Shown here one piece after another: positions 5,206 to 9,459 of a stretch of 9,459 nt of DNA. Source of the stretch: Acidobacteriota bacterium. GTDB taxonomy: Bacteria > Acidobacteriota > Blastocatellia > Pyrinomonadales > Pyrinomonadaceae. A model generated the notes under the pieces. It did not search any database, was not told the DNA's origin, and was given only the letters and a program-made list of their open reading frames with translations. Numbering within the stretch: the first letter of the stretch is position 1; the number at the start of each line of letters is the position of its first letter. The stretch lies in the NCBI GenBank assembly GCA_024640445.1, contig JAHEEZ010000134.1:1-9459 (forward strand). Direction: 5' to 3'. A program made the position numbers and the translations under genes.

Positions 5206-5616
5206 ATGGTGAAAACGGTTTTGGGGATCGTTATGATTTATCGAATCGCAGCTGAACTGGTACTGGTGTCACATCTCGCGTTCATCGTTTATGTGACGCT
5301 CGGCGCCTTTCTGAACCTGCGCTGGCGCCGCGCGTGGATGCTGCATATTCCCGCGCTGGCGTGGGGGGTTCTTGTCGAGTTCCTGGGCTATGTCTGTCCG
5401 CTGACGACATTGGAGAATTTCTTTCGCGTCGCGGCGGGTGAACAGGGATATGAGACGGGATTTATCGATCATTTCTTAACGACCCTGATCTATCCCGGCT
5501 TATCACCTTCACTACACATCCTGCTCGGCATCGCCCTCGCGGCTTTCAATGTCGCAATCTACATATACCTGTTCAGGAAGGACGCCTTCGCGGGTCGCAA
5601 GCATCGGAAAAGGTAG
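5206..5616 (+). CDS. DUF2784 family small membrane protein
   Basis: A 136-residue integral membrane protein of the DUF2784 family, function unknown. About three hydrophobic helices are visible: an N-terminal one in IAAELVLVSHLAFIVYV, a second in LHIPALAWGVLVEFLGY, and a third near the C-terminus from LHILLGIALAAF. Between them lie the family hallmarks CPLTTLE and the GYETGFIDHFL segment ending IYP. The tail is basic (GRKHRKR), placing it in the cytoplasm. ATG at 5206 has GGGAG 8 nt upstream. ATG at 5233 (MIYRIAAE) matches the usual family N-terminus better and has GGGGA 5 nt upstream, so it is a real alternative giving 127 residues. The stop is only 4 nt from the converging DUF3999 stop. Family call is good; start less certain. 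Confidence 0.88.
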   Translation: MVKTVLGIVMIYRIAAELVLVSHLAFIVYVTLGAFLNLRWRRAWMLHIPALAWGVLVEFLGYVCPLTTLENFFRVAAGEQGYETGFIDHFLTTLIYPGLSPSLHILLGIALAAFNVAIYIYLFRKDAFAGRKHRKR

Positions 5617-5620
5617 GCAC

Positions 5621-6829
5621 TCACGCGCTCTTTCGAAGAAGTTTGTAAGCGAAGAAGAGCATGAGAACTACGACTGCGGCCATCACCGGCCAGAGCCACC
5701 AACTGGATCGCGCAATTCCGGCTGTACCCTCGCCGGTCGCCACTTCGTTGCCAAGAGACACTTCGGCAAGTTTTGCGGGAGCCGTATCAATGAACCTCTC
5801 AAGATCATACTCGGGCCTTGATGCGTTCGAGTTCGAATAATAGAGAAAATACTCGCCTGCGCCCGGAAACCTAACGAGTAGTTCATAAGGCCGCCCGAGA
5901 ATTTCCGGTTCGCGAAACTTCAGAGGTGGATCATCACCGTCCCGGAACTCAATACTTAGCCGGTCAGTAACGACTTCCGTGAACTCGAATGGTTCGGATT
6001 CAAACGAGCTGACGATGCCGTCACCCGCAACCCGGTAGAGGTCGCGCGACTCCTTGTCTGTACCCACCCGGTAGCTCACCGTGAACGGCCTGTAAAAATC
6101 AACTCCGTCAGCAATAGCCAGTTTCACGGCAGATACGGGCACCGCATCATCCAGGAAAACACTCAGGATCGTCGACTTTGACTCTTTCTCCGGCCCGACC
6201 TTGAAAGAGGCGACCCCGAAACGCCTGACCGCGTCAGTATTGACCTCGATCCTGCGCAAGGACGCAGAAAGTTCTCCGGGGTCTTCTTCGGAACGGAACG
6301 AGAGTCGGAAATGTTTGAATTTTGCATCCGGAAAACGAAGGCTGGTAAAGGAGTAGTTCGTAAAGTCGTTGCTTATCGATATGATCCTGTAATCGTCAAG
6401 TACGGTTTGCCAGTTCTTTCCGTTGTCACTGCCTTCGAGCCTTATCCTTCGGTCAAAATTTGGCTTTCGGAAGTTGAGGTCGATCCGGTTGACCGAGCCT
6501 GTCCCCGTCGTTTCGAAGGTATAGAAACGGCGATCCCCGACGGTTGTCTGGTTGAGAAGTTCAAAGGCCACACGGACATCTTTCTTTTCAGGCAGCTGCC
6601 TCAGGACGTAGGGCACCTCGATCCGGTTTCCTGATCGGTCCGCGCCGATGACTCGGAGGTCCTTAAAGCCCGGTGAGAGTTTCGCGTAAATATCGTCCGG
6701 CAAAATGATCTTCGCCCAGCCATCTGCCGGACCTTTGATCTGTCTCTTGAATGCATATCCGTCCTGCCCGGCGGCAGTGCCCGCCATTGCAAGGATCACC
6801 GCGAAAATTGCGATCTTAAGCTTCATCAT
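5621..6829 (-). CDS. DUF3999 family exported, membrane-anchored protein
   Basis: A 402-residue protein of unknown function that fits DUF3999. It has a signal peptide (about 1-22, MMKLKIAIFAVILAMAGTAAG), a long beta-rich extracytoplasmic part, and one C-terminal helix (WWLWPVMAAVVVLMLFFAY) followed by the basic end KLLRKSA. The middle region resembles discoidin/F5-8-type folds, as in RLEGSDNGKNWQTV and FKHFRLSF, which hints at carbohydrate or surface binding (inference). ATG at 6827-6829 overlaps the end of the DUF2339 gene by 14 nt; a second ATG follows directly at 6824-6826. GGAG abuts the first ATG and is 3 nt from the second, while an in-frame TTG at 6833-6835 has GGAAGG 6 nt upstream, so the precise start is open. 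DUF2339 and DUF3999 genes are often adjacent in other bacteria, supporting a shared envelope role. Confidence 0.85.
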   Translation of the reverse strand: MMKLKIAIFAVILAMAGTAAGQDGYAFKRQIKGPADGWAKIILPDDIYAKLSPGFKDLRVIGADRSGNRIEVPYVLRQLPEKKDVRVAFELLNQTTVGDRRFYTFETTGTGSVNRIDLNFRKPNFDRRIRLEGSDNGKNWQTVLDDYRIISISNDFTNYSFTSLRFPDAKFKHFRLSFRSEEDPGELSASLRRIEVNTDAVRRFGVASFKVGPEKESKSTILSVFLDDAVPVSAVKLAIADGVDFYRPFTVSYRVGTDKESRDLYRVAGDGIVSSFESEPFEFTEVVTDRLSIEFRDGDDPPLKFREPEILGRPYELLVRFPGAGEYFLYYSNSNASRPEYDLERFIDTAPAKLAEVSLGNEVATGEGTAGIARSSWWLWPVMAAVVVLMLFFAYKLLRKSA

Positions 6830-9164
6830 CTCCAAAGATAACCTTCCCGTACTTGCTGTAAAGGTAAGAGGCGATCAGAAGGAGCACTCCAAGAGAGACA
6901 AAGACAACCGTGCGCGACACCGTTCCGAGGTCTGAAAGGTCGTAAATGAAAACCTTGAACAGGGTTCCGGTGAAGAGCGCGATCGCTCCGATACGCAGAT
7001 GCCGTTTGTCGGATCTGATTCCAACCAGAAGCAAGGCCACTGCGTACAGTCCCCACAGAATGCTGAGCGCCAGTTTGCCGGAATCCGCGATGCCTCCGAT
7101 GTCCATCCAGGTGATCAGTTCGGCACTCAGGACAGACAGGACCGACAAATTAAGGAGAAGGTCGAATGCAACTTCGAGCGGCATAGCCCCGATCTTCTCC
7201 TCGAACTCCGCCGACCGTCTGCAGCGCGAGAGAATGAAAAGAACGGCCCCGGCGCAGGCATAGGAAGCGTAGCGGACGGCTATGGATCCCGCGCCGTGCG
7301 AAGGCACGTCGGGAGCGACCAGGAGATATGCCTCCCGAAGGCTGCCCAGCACCGTCAGACCCGCTACAAGGAACAGCAGCAGCCAGAATACGCCCGATAC
7401 CGCAGAGACCGCCCGGATCGATGCTTTTCGGAGATACCTTTCGTTCACGTACCAGATTCCTGCGGTGAATGCCATCGAGTAATTGATCTGCCAGATGAAG
7501 TTCATCAGCGGCGGATAAGGGTCATGCCCGGCGTCCCACGGATAGGTGCTGCCGCGGACGAGTTCTGCCGAAACGAGCATTTCCTGACGCCAGAAATTCG
7601 CAATCTCAAGGCGGAGCGCGTTGTAAACGACGAATATCAGGACCCCCGCGAGGATTGCACGCATCGGGTCGGCGAGCGAGGTCGGGACAAGTCCTCTGAG
7701 TTCCTGCTTCGAGTCGATCCACAGTATCAACCCAAGGCCGGCAGCGAAAAAGGCGCCAGTCAGAAAACCAGAGTTAAACAGCGGGCGTTCGATACCGTTT
7801 CGCATCGACTCGTCCCAGCCTGCGAACAGCGCCGCGACGCCTATGAAAACGATTGAGTATGCGAAGTATTCGAACAGCGGGATCGATCTGTAACGCGCGA
7901 TCATGAAAAGGGCGGCGGCCTCAGCTATCCAGAGCAGCGTTACCCGGTCGCCATCCAGCTGGACCGGGATCGCGATCGTTACGAACGTGATCACGAGGGC
8001 CGCAAGCAAAGAGATGACTGTTCGGTCAGCGGCCGCAAATCGGAAAACTGAAACCGCGACGGCCAGGTGAATAGCGCCGTTCGCGAGCGTCACGGGCCCT
8101 AAATACCCCTCCAGCGTTGCGTTTCCCGATGCGATACCATACGTGAAACCGTAAAAAATGAATGCGTTTGCCAGAATAAGCAAGACATTTTCAGCGACGA
8201 ACTGGGTTCCTTGCACCAGTTTGTAAGTGATAAAGGTCGCGTAGAAGATCGCGAAGAAGACAAAAGCGAACGCAAGCGCAAGGTTCAGATGGACCGCCGG
8301 CTCATAATTCGCCGCGTACCAGAATCCATAGATCGCCCAGGTAAGAAGGAAAGAGGGATAGAAAAGCGAGCGCCAGTAACGCGCTACCGAGACAGCCAGA
8401 ATCCCGGTGTTGATGATCGCGACGTAGGTGAAAAGAAAGGCGAAACGATCCGAACCTTCACTCAAGAGGAAAGGTACTGCGTACGCGCCGATCAGTCCTA
8501 TGTGGGCGATCAGCACCCGGTCATACCTCAGTGCGGCAATGACCGTGAAGACGGTGAAGCCGGTCATCAGCACAAAGGAAAAAGCCTGAGGCACAAGTCC
8601 GTAATAACTGTATGCTGCGAACGAGATGAAATAGAAGATTGCCATCGCGCCCGACAGCAGAACGCCGCTGAAACGCTGATAGCGGTCCCTCGTCCGGTAT
8701 GCGGCGAGAAGAAGGCCGATCCCGACGAGATATCCGAAAACGACTCGCATTACGGGGGTTATCCACCCCTTGTCGATCGCGTACTTTGCGCCGATCGCGA
8801 CGCCCAAGATCGTGATCGCGATCCCGATCTTGCTAATGAGGTTCTCGCCTATCCAGCGCTCCAGGTTTGATGGCAGCCGGATACCTTTCGCCTGAACGGC
8901 GAAACTTTCTAATGAAGACGCCCCGGTCTGAAACGATGGTACTTCTGAAGCTTTGTATTGATCCTTCGGAATGGGGACCGTGTCCGGGCCGCGGGTTTCC
9001 TGTTCAGGGACGGTCGCAGGTTTTGGTCCGGCAGAAGGAGCCGAGGTGAGGGAGTCCAGTTCCTCGCGGATCTTGTACATCTCCACGGCGATCTCGCCAT
9101 GCCGTCGTATCAATGCCTCCAGGCGACTGCGCAACCGGTCGATGTTTTCGGACTTGTCCGCCAT
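6816..9164 (-). CDS. DUF2339 family giant polytopic membrane protein
   Basis: A 782-residue protein of unknown function. Residues 1-40 form a charged heptad-like helix, probably a coiled coil in the cytoplasm. Residues 41-100 are a proline/threonine-rich flexible linker. From W104 the hallmark of DUF2339 appears: ERWIGENLISKIGIAITILG, then GAKYAIDKGWITP and an R..FGY segment. The rest is a chain of roughly twenty or more hydrophobic helices up to the C-terminus, with an acidic end (GDDEA). The ATG at 9162-9164 opens a good family N-terminus, but no Shine-Dalgarno is visible in the preceding 20 nt. The downstream DUF3999 frame overlaps by 14 nt, indicating translational coupling. The chain of helices resembles a transporter or polymer-handling membrane protein, but no catalytic or transport motif was recognised, so no function is assigned. 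Confidence 0.9.
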   Translation of the reverse strand: MADKSENIDRLRSRLEALIRRHGEIAVEMYKIREELDSLTSAPSAGPKPATVPEQETRGPDTVPIPKDQYKASEVPSFQTGASSLESFAVQAKGIRLPSNLERWIGENLISKIGIAITILGVAIGAKYAIDKGWITPVMRVVFGYLVGIGLLLAAYRTRDRYQRFSGVLLSGAMAIFYFISFAAYSYYGLVPQAFSFVLMTGFTVFTVIAALRYDRVLIAHIGLIGAYAVPFLLSEGSDRFAFLFTYVAIINTGILAVSVARYWRSLFYPSFLLTWAIYGFWYAANYEPAVHLNLALAFAFVFFAIFYATFITYKLVQGTQFVAENVLLILANAFIFYGFTYGIASGNATLEGYLGPVTLANGAIHLAVAVSVFRFAAADRTVISLLAALVITFVTIAIPVQLDGDRVTLLWIAEAAALFMIARYRSIPLFEYFAYSIVFIGVAALFAGWDESMRNGIERPLFNSGFLTGAFFAAGLGLILWIDSKQELRGLVPTSLADPMRAILAGVLIFVVYNALRLEIANFWRQEMLVSAELVRGSTYPWDAGHDPYPPLMNFIWQINYSMAFTAGIWYVNERYLRKASIRAVSAVSGVFWLLLFLVAGLTVLGSLREAYLLVAPDVPSHGAGSIAVRYASYACAGAVLFILSRCRRSAEFEEKIGAMPLEVAFDLLLNLSVLSVLSAELITWMDIGGIADSGKLALSILWGLYAVALLLVGIRSDKRHLRIGAIALFTGTLFKVFIYDLSDLGTVSRTVVFVSLGVLLLIASYLYSKYGKVIFGDDEA

Positions 9165-9209
9165 CTCAGGATCAGGATGTGCTGGCTGTTAGTGTTGGTT
9201 TCAAGCCAC

Positions 9210-9238
9210 ACTCTACTCCTAAATCAAACTGCGGTAAA
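9210..9238 (-). promoter_or_regulatory. Candidate promoter of the DUF2339-DUF3999 operon
   Basis: On the minus strand TTTACC (plus 9233-9238) and TAGAGT (plus 9210-9215) are 17 bp apart, each four of six consensus bases. The transcript would begin near 9203, leaving about 40 nt of leader before the DUF2339 ATG. Pattern match only. Confidence 0.3.
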
Positions 9239-9243
9239 GGCTT

Positions 9244-9272
9244 TTGTCGAATTGACTGAACTGAAATACTAT
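9244..9272 (+). promoter_or_regulatory. Candidate promoter of hutU
   Basis: On the plus strand TTGTCG (9244-9249) and TACTAT (9267-9272) are separated by 17 bp, each with four of six consensus bases. The predicted start near 9279 leaves a leader of about 68 nt before the hutU ATG. The -10 box lies inside the spacer of an inverted repeat, which would allow repression. Confidence 0.35.
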
Positions 9273-9284
9273 TGGTTTCAGATC
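9258..9284. promoter_or_regulatory. Interrupted palindrome over the hutU promoter, possible operator
   Basis: CTGAAA (9261-9266) and TTTCAG (9276-9281) form a perfect 6-bp inverted repeat with a 9-bp spacer; GA and TC extend it outward after one mismatch. It brackets the candidate -10 box and start site of hutU. Histidine-utilisation genes are usually controlled by a repressor, so an operator is plausible. The site does not match any hut operator I can name. Confidence 0.3.
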
Positions 9285-9331
9285 GCTTAAGTAAGAATTC
9301 GGCCCGTTTCGGACACAAGACCGGGGTCGTT

Positions 9332-9349
9332 GGAGAGGAAAGCATTATG
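9332..9349 (+). promoter_or_regulatory. hutU ribosome binding site
   Basis: GGAGAGGA (9332-9339) precedes the ATG at 9347-9349 with a 7-nt spacer. It settles the start of the partial hutU gene, which is otherwise judged on 37 codons. Confidence 0.7.
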
Positions 9350-9459
9350 AGTGGAAGAAGGACCGTGAAAGCCCCGACGGGCACAGAACTCACTTGCAAG
9401 AGCTGGCTTACCGAAGCCGCGTACAGGATGATCCAGAACAACCTGGACTCCGATGTCGC
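9347..9459 (+). CDS. hutU: Urocanate hydratase, 5' end (runs off the window)
   Basis: Urocanase catalyses the second step of histidine breakdown, urocanate to imidazolone propionate, using tightly bound NAD as a catalytic group. Only the first 37 complete codons are in the window. They read MSGRRTVKAPTGTELTCKSW followed by LTEAAYRMIQNNLDSDV. The segment from APTGTEL through LTEAAYRM.QNNLD is the highly conserved N-terminus of urocanase. ATG at 9347-9349 has AGGA (9336-9339, within GGAGAGGA) 7 nt upstream. The catalytic cysteine and NAD site lie beyond the edge. The gene is divergent from the DUF2339 operon with a 182-nt gap holding candidate promoters for both. Other hut genes might follow downstream. 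The frame is open to the window's end. Confidence 0.88.
   Translation, partial: MSGRRTVKAPTGTELTCKSWLTEAAYRMIQNNLDSDV

Noticed and set aside
6999..7856. 285-codon plus-strand open frame opposite the DUF2339 gene
   Set aside because: Highly charged and without domain resemblance; it mirrors hydrophobic helices of the DUF2339 protein.
9172..9441. 89-codon minus-strand open frame upstream of the DUF2339 gene
   Set aside because: It is the antisense of the hutU start and its promoter region, and has no family resemblance.

Overview
The window looks like a piece of a moderately GC-rich bacterial chromosome, most likely Acidobacteriota (class Blastocatellia / Pyrinomonadales-like). This assignment is inference: it rests on the style of the intergenic repeats (variants of CGCGGAGACGCAGAG and hairpin clusters), on the thrS-infC-rpmI-rplT order, and on a DUF2339/DUF3999 envelope pair. 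No marker gene here fixes the taxonomy. There is no sign of a phage, an insertion sequence or a CRISPR array.

Layout. (1) Positions 1-3809, all on the minus strand, form a translation block: tRNA-Val(GAC), then thrS, infC, rpmI and rplT in the direction of transcription. A good -35/-10 pair (TTGACA, 17 bp, TAAGGT) precedes the tRNA. Long leaders lie before thrS (about 290 nt) and infC (about 170 nt). infC appears to begin with a rare AUA codon behind a strong GGAGGU Shine-Dalgarno, which adds about 40 residues to the conventional-start call and restores a complete IF3. (2) Positions 3881-4342 are a gene-free, repeat-rich stretch. It holds six degenerate heptads just upstream of the tRNA promoter, a 67-nt imperfect direct repeat at 3928 and 4176, a run of small hairpins (4073-4170), and an inverted partial copy near 4278-4340. 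(3) A minus-strand gene for an exported YciI-like protein (4361-4837) is divergent from a plus-strand DUF2784 membrane protein (5206-5616). About 370 nt without a recognisable gene separate them. (4) A minus-strand two-gene operon (9164-5621) encodes a giant polytopic DUF2339 membrane protein and a DUF3999 protein with a signal peptide and C-terminal anchor; the reading frames overlap by 14 nt. (5) At the right edge, 9347-9459 is the 5' end of hutU (urocanate hydratase) on the plus strand. It has its own Shine-Dalgarno, a candidate promoter and a candidate operator palindrome, and is divergent from the DUF2339 operon.

How the parts work together: the left block supplies threonyl-tRNA, initiation factor 3 and two large-subunit proteins, the classic set in which IF3 and L20 control their own synthesis. 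The right half is an uncharacterised envelope operon next to the start of a histidine-degradation gene. The observations most worth following up are the AUA start of infC, the DUF2339-DUF3999 pair of unknown function, the exported YciI protein, and the mosaic intergenic repeats.
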